A program made the translations under genes and the position numbers. Below the pieces are notes generated by a model. That model ran no database searches. It was not told the DNA's origin and saw nothing but the letters and a program-made list of their open reading frames with translations. Positions 1 through 12,830 of a stretch of 64,000 nucleotides of DNA are shown in pieces (the stretch's first letter is position 1; each line of letters begins with the position of its first letter). Source of the DNA: Blasia pusilla (Eukaryota; Marchantiophyta; Marchantiopsida; Blasiales); the NCBI GenBank assembly GCA_050084515.1, contig CM114273.1, forward strand, positions 27,900,001 to 27,964,000, written 5' to 3'.

Positions 1-690
1 CCCGTGGAACAACCTTGTGGTATCCTTTGGTGAGTTGTGGTGCCCACCAAGTCAACCTATCTCGGAGTCACGTTCTTCTGACAGGTGGTGCGAGAAAATC
101 GTGGACTCGCTCTCGCGGTTGAACCCATGGTGGCTACGCTCTCCTCCGCCATGTTGCGCTCAATGTTCTCGGCGGTCCTAAAATCATCTCTCAACGTAGG
201 GAAGGTGTTCATAAGAAGCACCCCCTCCCGCACCCATGTTTTAGGTCGGTCCAAAGATCGCGTACCATGAGGCGGATAGCCATGAGTCTGTTATCCCCTA
301 AGTGACGTTGATCAACCGGAGCAAGCGAGTGTAAGCCTCACGCAAACTCACTCGGACGCCTCAGGAAGTCGTGGATGCTCCGCAACTTCTCCGTCCGTAC
401 CCCTTGGTAGCTCGCCCTCAACTCACCAAAGAACTCAACCACAAGGTTGAACCTGGGACGAACCCGACTAGACGCAACTGCTCCCGTGCGAGTGACCCCT
501 CCTAAAACGTCACTAGTGGAAGAGGAAGTAGCCTCTCCTGACTCCTCCTCCTCATTTGGGAACCGCTCCGTCCATGACACATAATGTGGGTCATAGTAGA
601 GCCTCCACGCCTCGATCTCACGTGCATATCTCTGAGAGAACTCATGGTAATCGTCCATGGGCGCCCCCTCTAAATGCTGGAAAACGAAAA
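1..690 (-). pseudogene. Ty3/gypsy gag fragment
   Basis: Reading on the minus strand gives a capsid-like stretch, MDDYHEFSQRYAREIEAW, then an acidic linker and FFGELRASYQGVRTEKLRSI with RRLINVT beyond it in another frame. The same protein is encoded on the plus strand at 22209-23340, where the gag-typical PGESLREAYTRLRRL is readable. Frames change several times and stops are present, so this is a dead fragment. The distal part (about 1-260) matches the gag C-terminal region (ENIERNMAEESVATM). At about 690 the gag sequence stops abruptly at an LTR-like repeat. Assignment to Ty3/gypsy gag rests on this motif and on the neighbouring pol fragments. Confidence 0.7.
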
Positions 691-1290
691 TGTAAAACCT
701 ATAAAAATACAAATCAGCAAGCTACATGGTGCTTCCGTGAGCATTGGCATGGGGCAACCCGCCCCCATACTCAATCCCTATCAAAAATTGGGCAGCGCTT
801 CCGCGCACCACTCTTCCACACAAAAAATCGGCAAATGCAAAGAACAATCAAAGCAGCCCTTGCTCCGGTGAGCACTCCCATGAGCCGCTGAACGGGAAAC
901 ACCGTCCCCAACCTGCAAAAACAGCGAGTGACCAGTGAGCTCCCCCATGAAGCTCTCTCACTCTATCATTCTCTCATTCTCTCTTTGTAAAGTAAGATCT
1001 AATCTCTCTCTACACCATCTCACACCATAGCTCTCAAAGGTGTGCACTCTCTCTCATGTCAAACCAAACCCACTCTCCTAATGAGAGGCTTGGGTTACCT
1101 AACCATAGCTCCTCCGCCTCATGCCAAGAGGTTCAACAAAGAGAGAATGAGCTCTCAAGCTCTCTCTCCTTGAGGTATACCCCTCCCCTCTCCCAAGCTC
1201 TCTCCATGGTAACCTATGCTCCCAAGTCACCTCCTTGGCTCTTGACCTGATGTAGGAGGTCAAGGGTCACTTACCAAAAATAGAAAGTTA
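690..1290 (+). repeat. LTR-like repeat, copy I (truncated)
   Basis: First of seven copies of a dispersed family. It has the segment with a TATA-like ACCTATAAAAA (about 697-710) and the 'R1' block (about 1000-1260, containing AACCCACTCTCCTAATGAGA). Both ends are cut: gag abuts on the left and gypsy RT on the right, so the TGACA end seen in other copies is missing here. It contains no gene; short open frames inside recur in every copy simply because the DNA repeats. Confidence 0.7.
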
Positions 1291-1296
1291 ACTATC

Positions 1297-1930
1297 CCCA
1301 ACTATCCCCAACATGTCATCAATATAACACCTAGCAAAATCCAGACATGCCAAGATCCTATCCATGACCCTCTGAAACTCCGTCGGGGCATTCTTTAACC
1401 CAAATGGTAAGAACCGCCATTGGTACAAACAATCCTTCCTTTGAGGATTGATGCCCCAAAATGCCGTCTGGTTGTACTCTAATCTGATAGGCAGCTGTTG
1501 GTCTTCGACTCAAAGATCTCATGAACTGAAGATCTTTGCATGCCCAATCGCATCAAAGATCTCCTCATGGATAGGCATGGCATACCTATCAGACTTCGTC
1601 TGCCAATTGATATGTCGGTAATCTCCACACATCCGCCTATCCGTCTAGTTGCCATGCACATCCTTCTTGGCGGGCATGACAGTGGCACATGCATACTCTC
1701 CATGCGACATCTCCACTAGTCCTGCTCCAACCAAGTCGTGGCTCCTACTCTGAATCAGAGCCCTCTCCATATCATTGTACCTGTAGGGTCGTCGAAAAAT
1801 CGCCGTGTCTCTTGACAACTCAATGCGGATGCCTAGACCCTTCTGCATACCCAAATCATGCATGCTAAATGCAAAATAACTCCTATAACTCCTAAGGAAC
1901 TGGTGTATCCGGCGCCCCTCTCCTCATGTC
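1297..1930 (-). pseudogene. Ty3/gypsy reverse transcriptase fragment
   Basis: Minus-strand translation shows the N-terminal half of a gypsy RT: LVGAGLVEMSHGEYACATV, then MPAKKDVHGN, CGDYRHIN, SDRYAMPI, and later AFWGINPQRK, FLPFGLKNAP and FQRVMDRILACLDFARCYID. These match the conserved order 'K/R-DG..R.CVDYR.LN ... PLP.ID ... AF.T..G.YEW...PFGL.NAP..FQR.M'. In-frame stops occur, one just after DVHGN. The catalytic YxDD region is where the repeat at about 1290 begins. The near-identical segment in copy B is at 19200-19770. Confidence 0.85.
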
Positions 1931-2289
1931 AACTTAGGGCCCATATTTGGCTTCCAAGTCTCCATCGTGACTACGGTAGGACTCTCTGACGCGAATGTCG
2001 GTGGTTGCTATGGTGCAACCCCGTCTCGAACAATAAAACTTGGCTGCTCCCCTATCGCCAACTGCAAACTCTAACCTCCACGTGCAGTGCCCAAAACCAC
2101 GCTCGATATTGTGGCTACCATCTCTTGGCGTACCTGCAAAACATCCCAAGAAGTCCAATGGTACGTGTCTCTCCCGATCACCCCTGGTATGTTGATCTCC
2201 TCCAACCACTTCCTCAATCATCTCGGTAGGCATGGGGCTCACCAATGCAACAGTTGTAATCTGTCGCAACCTCAAACGATGCTGCTCAA

Positions 2290-3255
2290 CTACTCCTAAG
2301 CTGAAAATCCATGTGAAGCACTTCAGGTCCATCGCCTGACCAAGGACATGACGTCGTGATGCCTTTGATAGTGACGGTAATGCCGTCACTCTAGTGGGGA
2401 ATCCCATCGCTCGCTCATCGGCCTTGGGTTCCATCAATCGCTGTATCTGGTCATCCCAAACTAAGCGAGGTCCAACCTCCTTGAATGCATAGGAAGCGGG
2501 AAAACTCACAAACGTGAGAAAGGCTGCTAGTGGCATGCCAATCTTGTTGACCACAGTCAACGGAGGTCGATCATCGTGCCGTACTATCTGTGACCGACGA
2601 CTTGCATCCAGAATAGAATCCACCAACAACTGGGAGGGTTGCTCCACTCTCGCATATGCCCTCCGCAAAACCTCATGTGGCACCAAGTTGGTCCACCAAA
2701 GACGCGGGCGATATGCTTGTGAATATTCACTCGCTATATCCAATAGCACTGTCGGATCAATCCATGCGCGCATCTCATGTGCGGGACCTCAAATTGCCAC
2801 GCGGGATCTCGAATTGCCCAAAATCGACACATTCTCCATAGTGTATGTTGGAGAACGGGACTGATGCTCTTGTAAGTGTTGCAAGATCCTCATCATCTCC
2901 CAAAAGAACATGGATCGAGTGTCAGCCAATCCACTACCTCGTCCAACACTCGACTTGTCTTAACACGGCCAACCAGCAATGACCAAATCTATGGTCCCTA
3001 TCCGCTCCAAGTCGTGCATTCCCAACAATGAAATGTCCCTCGGTAGGGAACTCTGGTAACCCTGGATGATGGAAGGAGACAACAAATCGGGAAATCGGAA
3101 GCGTAACTGCGCCACAATGTGAAGTGAAGCGTGCCTCTCAACATCATCAATCTCAACGTACAAGTTCTGTTGCACGCGCACTCATGCCTGCAAAACATCA
3201 ACTAAGCCATTGTTGATCCCTCCAAAGAGATCCAACACATGAATACCCTCCTCTG
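2290..3255 (-). pseudogene. DNMT3-like C5-cytosine DNA methyltransferase domain in gypsy pol (copy A)
   Basis: This would transfer a methyl group from S-adenosylmethionine to C5 of cytosine in DNA. Minus-strand motifs in order: motif I VLDLFGGINNGL (SAM binding, 3215-3240); motif II region YVEIDDVERHA; motif IV DLVIAGWPC (2963-2990), where the codon after PC is TAA at 2960-2962 and copy B has Gln; motif VI MENVSILG (ENV at 2828-2836); motif VIII-like YRPRLWWTNL (compare the R-ARYFWGNL of DNMT3); and motifs IX/X ERAMGFPT and SKASRRHVLGQAMD (compare the ER-FGFP and ARQRLLG-SW of DNMT3). An uninterrupted frame covers 1934-2773. A TGA just after motif I and the TAA at PCQ show it is dead. Motif order and C-terminal residues point to the DNMT3/DRM-type catalytic domain, unrearranged as in DNMT3, although PCQ rather than PCN is unlike animal DNMT3. 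Confidence 0.85.
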
Positions 3256-4130
3256 GGATGCGCCACACAATCGATGTGGTGTCCAAAGGTTCATAGTAGC
3301 ACTCACGGCTATCTCAGGTCCCTCTCATCCGGCACGCTTGGTGCAAACGCCTTACTCCAGGCCGTCTGCACGTGCTTATCAGATAGATGTCAGAGCTCCT
3401 CACTCAAGCCCCACAGCGGCACCTCTCCTCCACGGAATGACGCACTCGCTTCTTCCATCGCCCTCCGCGAATACACATCAACAACATCAATTCTTTGGGA
3501 ACTCTGATCAGAACCCATCGATGGGATCCTCATTGCCTTGAAAAAATTGAAAGACTAAGGAAGCTTGGTCTATTTCTTGGCTTCCCCTCTCTGTGGATCC
3601 AACTATGCGGCGGCTCCACGTATAACAACAACGGCTGCCTCCAACTAAACAGTGGCGCACATCCATCCAGGATCCTCCATATCTCCGACTGCTCTGTGAG
3701 ATGTTGATGCCACTGATCCGGCATCGGATAACCACAATGCCATAGCGGCAATCTGCTGTTGTAGCTAGTTGTTGTATCTGAGCAGCCATCCCAACATCAC
3801 GCCAGGAATCTTCCTCGAGGTGTCTAGGTGGTGGAACTCTACCTCCTCCACGGGCAGCCACCACACCCTCGGGCAAATCCAGCTCCTCGTCCCCCAACGG
3901 GACCACCTTGTGCACGACCTCTAGGCCCATCCGGACTGGAAACTCGCTCTGGTGCCCTCGATCCAGAAGTAACTCAGGGTGTAGGCTAAAACACCTAGCG
4001 CATGTGTGATTTTACCTCTGACAATAGTCACACTGATAAACTCCGAATGCAGCACCATCTCCTCCTCCATGCGAAGGCACGCATTCTTAACCATGACAAG
4101 TGCAATCGCGCTGATGGTGGGCTCCACCAC
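3256..4130 (-). other. Linker between gag and methyltransferase in gypsy copy A
   Basis: The region between the gag remnant and the methyltransferase motif I. A minus-strand open frame runs over 3508-3930 (about 140 codons), with a Gly/Pro/acidic start, but I recognise no domain. Continuous low-complexity, frame-shifting text suggests a decayed gag tail or a methyltransferase N-terminal extension. A zinc knuckle or protease was looked for and not seen. Confidence 0.4.
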
Positions 4131-4149
4131 ATGCCCAACAAATAATCAT

Positions 4150-4690
4150 ATGATGCTGAGCCGCATATGAAGGCGAGGGTCTCTGTGGCACGGCCCCCTG
4201 GTATCCTTCATGAGCTCGTGGTGCCACAGACCTATCTCACAATCCACGTTGCTGAACTGGTGGTGTAGGCAATCGTGATTGCTCTCGCCCATAACCCATG
4301 GTGGCTACGCTTTCCTCCGCCATGTTGCGCTAAATGTTCTTGGCGGTCGTAAATACATCTCTCAACGTAGGTGAGGTGTGCATAAGAAGCAACCCATCCC
4401 TTACCCGTGTCCGTAGGTTTTGATCTAACTCAACTCCAACTCCTAAACTCGGCAATGAAGTTATGCAACTCTATAGTGCCTATAGCACTTGAAAACCTAC
4501 GCGGTCCTCTACCCCGATCGTCCATCTCGTACGCCCAACTAGTAGAACCACTAAATATGCATTGAATCACGAACACACTCCTCTATACTCTCCCTCTCCT
4601 TTGAAGACGACACAGAATGAGATCGAGGTGGTCTCCCACGTGGAGACCCTCGAAACCTCGCGCCATTCCGCTGTCGTATAGTAAAATCAG
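4150..4690 (-). pseudogene. Ty3/gypsy gag remnant of copy A, internally deleted
   Basis: Minus strand: ARFRGSPRGRPPRSHSVSSS near 4660-4600 matches ARFRGSPRERPPRSPSVSSS encoded on the plus strand near 22345-22390. The lower end (4300-4150) matches the gag C-terminal region (AENIERNMAEESVATM-like, then RPAPSYAAQ-like). The capsid core is missing between the two ends, so the fragment has lost several hundred bases. It marks the 5' end of gypsy copy A. Confidence 0.65.
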
Positions 4691-5860
4691 CCAGTGTGTA
4701 AACTCCTTCCTCATTAAGTGATAGAGTTTTATTAGTTTTAAGTAAATTAGCTTAGGAAAAGGAAATTGACATGTTCAAACCTCTTTTTGGTGCCTCTTTT
4801 ATGCGGGCCCAACTTTAGGAAAAGAGGTAATAAATAAAAGATAACTTTAGAAAAGCAAAAGTAGTCTTAGTTGGTGGCTACGGTAGTTAGGATAATTTGG
4901 AAAATATCAAGTGGGTAAAAGAGGGTATTTTGGAAGAGATGAGAGGAAATCCACTTGTGTCAAAATGTGATTGGCTAAACCTTGAGAGGAAGCCATGTGG
5001 CACAAGATAAGATTAGCCCTATTTCGTACTCTTATGGATCCCTTGTGAGTATATAAAGAGGAGGGATCTTCAAGGGTTCATCATCTTCTATTTCACATCT
5101 TGAGTCTTTCGTTTCACTCTTGAGTGTATGGCTTTGGGATTGCTTGCTCTTCCAATGAGAATGGATCACCCCTCTTGGGAAAGTAACTTGACTATGGTCT
5201 ATTCTCCGAGAGGTTTCTAAAATGTAGTGTGTGTGGAGATGAGAGGCTTGTCACCTTAGAGAGTTTAGTCATACTAAAATAATTAATGTTTTGCCTTGTT
5301 ATTTTCCCAATGAGAGTAGATTACCCCTCTTGGGAGAATAATTTTGCCAAAATCCATTCTTGAGGAGAGTAGAGAACGTCTGTCGAGCATGGATAGGGTA
5401 GAGCACAAGTTGTGCCGGACTTTCCTTTCCTCGATCCTTACCATGTCAAGGTACTTTTTGTAGATATGCATTGGTTCACTCGTTATTTAGTTTACCACTT
5501 TGGGGAGACGGTCATGAACCAGCTCATGCAATCTCCAACATATGGAAGAACAAAGAATTGTACTTTGTATGTCCTTATATAGTGAACCATGGACGTCAAT
5601 AGGCCTGCTCAAGTAGGGTTTAACACTAGTTGTGCTATCTTCCTCGTGTACAAGCGTAAAGAAGTTTATAGGGATTTTATAGTTAGGAATTTTTGGGTCC
5701 GATGTACCGAATAAGTGATCGCCTCAACACTTCCATTTATGATATTTGTTGTGAGAGAATGGAGAGTATACATAATAATTTTGTATTGAAAAAGGAGAAC
5801 TTCTTAGAGAGTTCACCTTACATCGACCACGTCTGCCATAGCTAGAAGGGCACAAAAATG
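4691..5860. other. No gene seen; promoter-like LTR debris
   Basis: AT-rich. A TATA-like TATAAA at 5052-5057 is followed by GGGATCTTCAAGGGT, which resembles 9589-9618 (TATATAAGG then GGATCTCCAAGGGT). The two sites therefore look like copies of the same LTR promoter/leader. Two similar segments, CCAATGAGAATGGATCACCC (about 5152-5171) and CCAATGAGAGTAGATTACCC (about 5308-5327), look like a diverged duplication. Nothing coding is recognisable. Confidence 0.4.
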
Positions 5861-6677
5861 GTGGCTAATGCAGCCCATAAAAATTGTCGTAACTTCACGC
5901 TCAGATGATGGAATTGTGCACTATTTCTTCAACAGCGTACACAACTTCCCGAACTATGACTTCGTCAAATTGGTTTCTTCATTCGACCTTCCAAAAAACT
6001 GATGAGGACTGTCGTGCAACTCCCGATCTCTTTCTCCTAGGCAAATTTTGGCACCTCTTCCGCGCTGATTTCTTCCAACGAAAAAAATCAAACCTATAAA
6101 ATCAGAAATAAGAGAGGTACATGGTGCTCCTGAGAGCACGGGCATGGGGTAATCCGCCCCCATACTCAATTTCTAACCAAAATTTGGCAGCGCTTCCGCG
6201 TGCCACTCTCCCACACAAAAAATTGCAAAACAAAATAGCAAACGGAGCCGCCCTTGCTCCAGTGAGCACCCCTATGCGCCGTTGAGCGGGGAACACAACC
6301 CCCAACCTGCACCAATAGCTAGTGACCAGCGAGCTCCTCCATTGGAACTCTCTCATTCTCTCTTTGTAAATCCATCAAATCTCTCTCAATATCTCACACC
6401 AAGCTCTCCATTGTGTGCGCTCTCTCTCTCATGTCAAACCAAACCAACTCTCCTAATGAGAGGCTTGGGCTACACACACAAGGCAAGGAGGACCATAGCT
6501 GCGCCGCCTCATGCCAAGAAGTTCAACAAAGAGAGAATGAGCCGAAAGGAAGGGGAAACCTGCTCTCTCAAGTTGCCCGCCGCCTCAGCAGGTCATCCTC
6601 GACCTCTTGAGGCTGTCCTCCAATATCTCCAAAGATGCTCTACTAGATCTCGCCGATCTATCCTAAAAGACGTGACA
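5861..6677 (+). repeat. LTR-like repeat, copy II
   Basis: Contains the R3 segment (5861-6370, with AACCTATAAAATCAG near 6090) and the R1 block, ending cleanly at AAGACGTGACA (6677). This shared right end reads TGTCACGTCTT on the other strand, a TG start typical of plant gypsy LTRs. Left part aligns with copies IV and V. I infer a solo LTR or LTR fragment; no internal retrotransposon sequence adjoins it. Confidence 0.65.
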
Positions 6678-8964
<2,287 letters not shown>

Positions 8965-9546
8965 GATAAGCTTGCGCTTTTGGGGTCGAGGATGATGTGC
9001 TGAAGCCACGGGTAACGTGCGAGAGCAGGTTTCCCGTTTGTTTCGGCTTATTTAGAGCCATATTGACGAACTTACTATTTTGGGTAAATTACCGCTTTTG
9101 GTATAGTTGACTTTCAACTTGGGAAAGTGGCCCTTGACTCGCTACAGCAAGTCAAGATCCAAGGAGGTGACCTGGGAGCATAGGTTACCGAGGAGAGAGC
9201 TTGGGAGAGGGAAGGGGATATACCTCCAAGAGAGAGAGCTTGCGAGCTCATTTCTCTTTGTTGAACCTCTTGGCATAAGACGACGGAGCTATGGTCCTTC
9301 TTGCCTTGTGTGTGACACCCAAGCCTCTTATTAGGAGAGTGGGTTTGGTTTGACATGTGAGAGAGTGCACACCATAGAGAGCTTGGTGTGAGACGTTGTG
9401 AGAGATTTGATCAATTTAATTGGAGATATTTTAGTACTTCTCGTCTCGTTGTGTGTATTCCTTGAATTAGCATGGGATCGTGTATGTTTGTGTGTATATT
9501 TGATGACGACGATGTGTATTTTGTAGCTATGTGTATGCGTACGAAA
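8965..9546 (-). repeat. LTR-like repeat, copy III (R1 + R2 subtype)
   Basis: The R1 block in reverse (8965-9420) is followed directly by the R2 block (9420-9546), which ends TATGCGTACGA; the TG start is lost. The same R1-R2 combination in the opposite direction forms copy VII (25610-26246). R2 alone also occurs at 16475-16593 and 23341-23445. Confidence 0.65.
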
Positions 9547-10499
9547 ACTTTCCTAAAGGTAGAGAGGGGATGGGGATCTCTAGAACTATATATAAGGGGG
9601 GAGGATCTCCAAGGGTGTTTGGAACCTCAACCCCACCTTAGAGAATCATGGGAGTGAACCAACGGCATGGGATGGATCCAAAGATAGGCTTTGGGTTTGG
9701 ACACCAAGCCAAGTCCAAGTGGACCAGTTATGGATACCAACCTTGGATCTTGATGCGTGACTCACATATCGAATATGAATTAGAGACTCATTCAAGGACC
9801 ATTAGGGCGTTTCGACTACTGGACATATTTTCATTGTTTTACATGCTTAGACTATCAAAGAAGACTTAACATACGGACGACCGTCTACAGTCGCGCAACG
9901 GTAGCGGAACCGGAGGTACAGGGTCAGGAATTAGAGTTGGTCGGCCAGTGGCTCCGAAAACATCTATAGTCGGTGATGACATGTTGGGATCGGAGCTACG
10001 ACTAGGGTCATGATAGGCGAGGGCAGTCGGTAGGCGCGGGGAGCGATCGAGATGGTCCAAATCAATGTCCGGGGAGAATTGGGGTTACGTGTTGACCTAG
10101 CCGGAAGAAATTTAGAATTTGCGATTCACTTTGCAAATCAACGGCCAAAAACCGGCAAAATATAGGGTTCTCCTTTGGATTTGTATCTCTTTAGCCGGCC
10201 GAATTCAAGAAAATATCAAAAATTACCATTGTGGTCTGTAGATACCGGAAATGTACCGGTTGTTGCCAAAAAACCACCCGGATCCTAGTCCAAATAAGAA
10301 CGCGGCGGCGGTGGCAGAGTAGCCGCTCGGTCGGACAACTGACACACGGAGATGGACCCTAAATGCGGGCGCGGTAGAACCAGAGGTAGTTCTTGTAGGT
10401 CGTAGTAGGGTCAGGACAAGGCCGGAGTCGGGCATGACGACCGAGCGTAGCGAACATAGGCGACAAGTGCAAGAGACATGGCCATGAGGGGGCAGGCTC
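9547..10499. other. No gene; possible LTR leader, then GC-rich unknown DNA
   Basis: TATATAA at 9589-9595 followed by GGATCTCCAAGGGT resembles the promoter-like site at 5052. From about 9880 the DNA is GC-richer with many CGG/CCGG motifs. Short minus-strand frames (9866-10060, 10223-10546) have no recognisable content and probably reflect composition. Confidence 0.35.
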
Positions 10500-11400
10500 A
10501 TGGGTAGGGGCGCGCCCCCTTCTCCAGGATTTCCGTATCGCACCACTTACCTATACCATAGCGATGCGGTTCCACTTGGGCCTCCCCCAACCATCGGTGG
10601 TTGGTTCGACACATTGCGAGTGTCGCCGGAGCCTGGATCCACTTGGTGTGCATTTGGCACGCTGTCCAGTTGGGGGTGAGAGGATAGCCACTCACGATGC
10701 AGTGCGGGATATCATGTTTAGTATTGCTCGGGAGAGTGGCTTCCATGTGCAGAGAGAGAGGCACTACTCCATGCGGGATTCCCTCATTCGTGCCGATCTC
10801 TACATGACACGTGAGGCTGAGGTGGTGGTGGCGGACGTGGTAGTCACAGATCCTACGCGGGAGGCAGTGCGAGCCCAAGTGGTGGCCCAAGGGCGAATGC
10901 TACAAGGAGCAGCGGCGGCGGCGGTGAAGAAGACACATATCTACAGTCGACTACACGAGGGACACATCTTCATCCCCTGGCCATAGAGATGTATGGGCTA
11001 TGGGGGGAGAGGTTCGACTCGTTCATACGGACTCGCCCATCATCTCCACTCGAGAAATGGTTTGTCCTTAGCTACTACGATTCAGATTGTAGGCGTGGTC
11101 TCCATAGCGTTGCGGCGTGCCAGGCTAATGGGATTTTTGGCGGGCTCAGTGTGGGAGACACGGCGCTAGAGGCCCACTTAGTAGTAGTCATAGCTCTCTT
11201 GTTGTTCTTTGATGTTGTCTCTGTTGTTGGTGAGTTTCGTCGTTAGAGGGGGGAATGCCCCCTTCTTCCTTTTCTGGTCTTGTTGTGGCCTTCAGGTTTT
11301 GACTCTTTGAGTCCCCCTCTTTTGTACTTCCGATGGGTTTTCCATCACTCGTTTTTATCGAAGTGCATCTTTTCTTTTCTTTTTCTGCCATGACCCTAAG
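10500..11400 (+). pseudogene. Non-LTR retrotransposon tail, copy 1 (zinc knuckle + endonuclease-like domain)
   Basis: Translation from about 10530 gives MRFHLGLPQP, a CCHC-like knuckle (CECRRSLDPLGVHLARC), GGERIATHDAVRD, then RADLYMTREAEVVVADVVVTDPT. The 40809-41735 frame has the same blocks in the same order (LRLGLP, CVC...GIH, GGERTTTHD, RRRVDLV...GDVVVADPT). A frame shift near 10985 leads to LWGERFDSFI. The 3' untranslated part (11240-11380, with GACTCTTTGAGTCCC) is shared with 28990-29140. No reverse transcriptase lies upstream, so the copy is 5'-truncated, as is usual for LINEs. R2-like elements place a CCHC knuckle and a PD-(D/E)XK nuclease C-terminal to RT; the RxDL...DVVV.DP pattern is compatible with that, but this is an inference. 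Confidence 0.6.
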
Positions 11401-11564
11401 ACGTCAGAAGCAGCAAGGACCGACGAAGGCTGGTGTACCAACGTGGAAGGTGCGATCGGCCGAGGCAGGCAGTGGGATGGCAGGAAGGCGATAACGGCGT
11501 TGCGGCGGCCAACCAGGCTGGGTTGGTAGGACATTTGGGCCACGACGCGGTAGAGGTGAACGAC

Positions 11565-12830
11565 CTCCCCCCTTTTTTGCTGTCTTACTACACTAACCCC
11601 CTCCTAAATGTGACTATAATTGGAGTTTTTCCCCACTAATTCCCTAAATTCTAGGGTCCAACACTTCTCCAGATACAATTTTCACCCTCACATCAACTTG
11701 CACCTTGTCCTTTCCCCTAAGATCAAAGATGTTTTTTTAAATTTTCTACCTATCAAAGAGGATTTTTATCCAAGGATTTTGGAAATTTCACTCACACCTT
11801 GGAACGGTGGCTATGGCAGCCCAACAAAAGCTCTTGTAACTTCATGCTCCGATGGTGAAATTGCGCACCCTTTCTTCTCCAACGTGTCCAGCTTCCCGAT
11901 CTACAGTAGTGTTACATGGGTTTCTTCATTAAACCTTCCAAAAAAGATTGACAATGATTGTCGTATAGCCCGCGGTCTCTTTCTCCTACGCAAAATTTGG
12001 CAGCGCTTTTGCGCTGATTTCTCCCAACAAAAATTGCAAACCTATGAAAACACAAATCAGAGAGCTACATGGTTCTCCCGAGAGCACTGGTATGGAGCAA
12101 CCCGCCCCCATACACAATTTCTAATGAAAATTGGGCAGCGCTTCCACGTGCCACTCTCCCACACGAAAAATTGAACAACCAAAACAACAAACATAATGGC
12201 TCTTGCTGCCGCAAGCACTCCCATAAGCCGTTGAACAAGGAATACCATCCCCAACTTACACCAATAGTGAGTGACCAGCGAGCTCCTCCATTGAAGCTCT
12301 CTCACTCCATCATTCTCTCTTTGTAAATGGATCAAATCTCTCACAACATCTCGATCACACCAAGCTCTCTATGGTGTGCCCTTTCTCTCATGTCAAACCA
12401 AACCCACTCTCCTAATGAGAGTCTTAGGTTACACACACAAGGCTAGGAGGACCATAGGTCCACCGTCTCATGCCAAGAGGTTCAACAAAGAGAGAATCTC
12501 AAGCTCTCTTTCTTGGAGATATACCCCATTCCCTCTCCAAGCCCTCTCCACGATAACCTATGCTCGTAGGTAACCTCCTTCGCTCTTGACTTTCTGTATC
12601 GGGTCAAGGGACACTTCCCAATGTGGAAAGTCACATATACCAAAAATAGCAACTTACCTAAAATAGTAAATTCCTCAATATGGCTCTAAATGAGCCGAAA
12701 CGAAGGGGAAACCTGCACTCGCAAACTACCCGTGGCTTCAGCAGGTTATCCTTGACCTCGTGAGGCTGTCCTCCAGTATCTCCGAAGGCGCTCTACTAGA
12801 TCTCGTCGATCTATCTTGACAGACGTGACA
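11565..12830 (+). repeat. LTR-like repeat, copy IV (near full length, about 1.27 kb)
   Basis: The longest plus-oriented copy. The left part aligns with the reverse complement of 15500-15970 (shared GGAAATTTCACTCACA, about 11782). It then has the R3 segment with CAAACCTATGAAAACACAAA, then R1, and ends at AGACGTGACA (12830). No retrotransposon internal region flanks it, so it is probably a solo LTR. The left boundary is approximate because it has diverged. Confidence 0.65.

Larger units (their letters stand above)
1291..4690 (-). mobile_element. Ty3/gypsy retrotransposon copy A with DNMT3-like methyltransferase
   Basis: On the minus strand, from high to low coordinate, one reads gag remnants (4690-4150), a poorly recognised linker (4130-3256), a cytosine-5 methyltransferase domain (3255-2290), a linker, and the start of a Ty3/gypsy reverse transcriptase (1930-1297). 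RT is then cut by an LTR-like repeat. RNase H, integrase and a C-terminal domain are absent here but present in copy B (16783-20995). Reading frames are broken by stops and shifts, so the copy is not functional. I could not identify a clear aspartic protease; it may lie in the linker between the methyltransferase and RT. Confidence 0.8.

Noticed and set aside
1056-1250. Repeated small protein beginning MSNQTHSPNERLG, also at 6413, 9114 (minus) and similar elsewhere
   Set aside because: It follows the LTR-like R1 block in every copy; frames break differently each time and composition is simple (Ser/Leu), so repeated DNA explains it.
2290-3255. Bacterial contamination or restriction-modification methyltransferase
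   Set aside because: It is continuous with gypsy gag and RT in the same strand and recurs in copy B; the C-terminal motifs are DNMT3-like.
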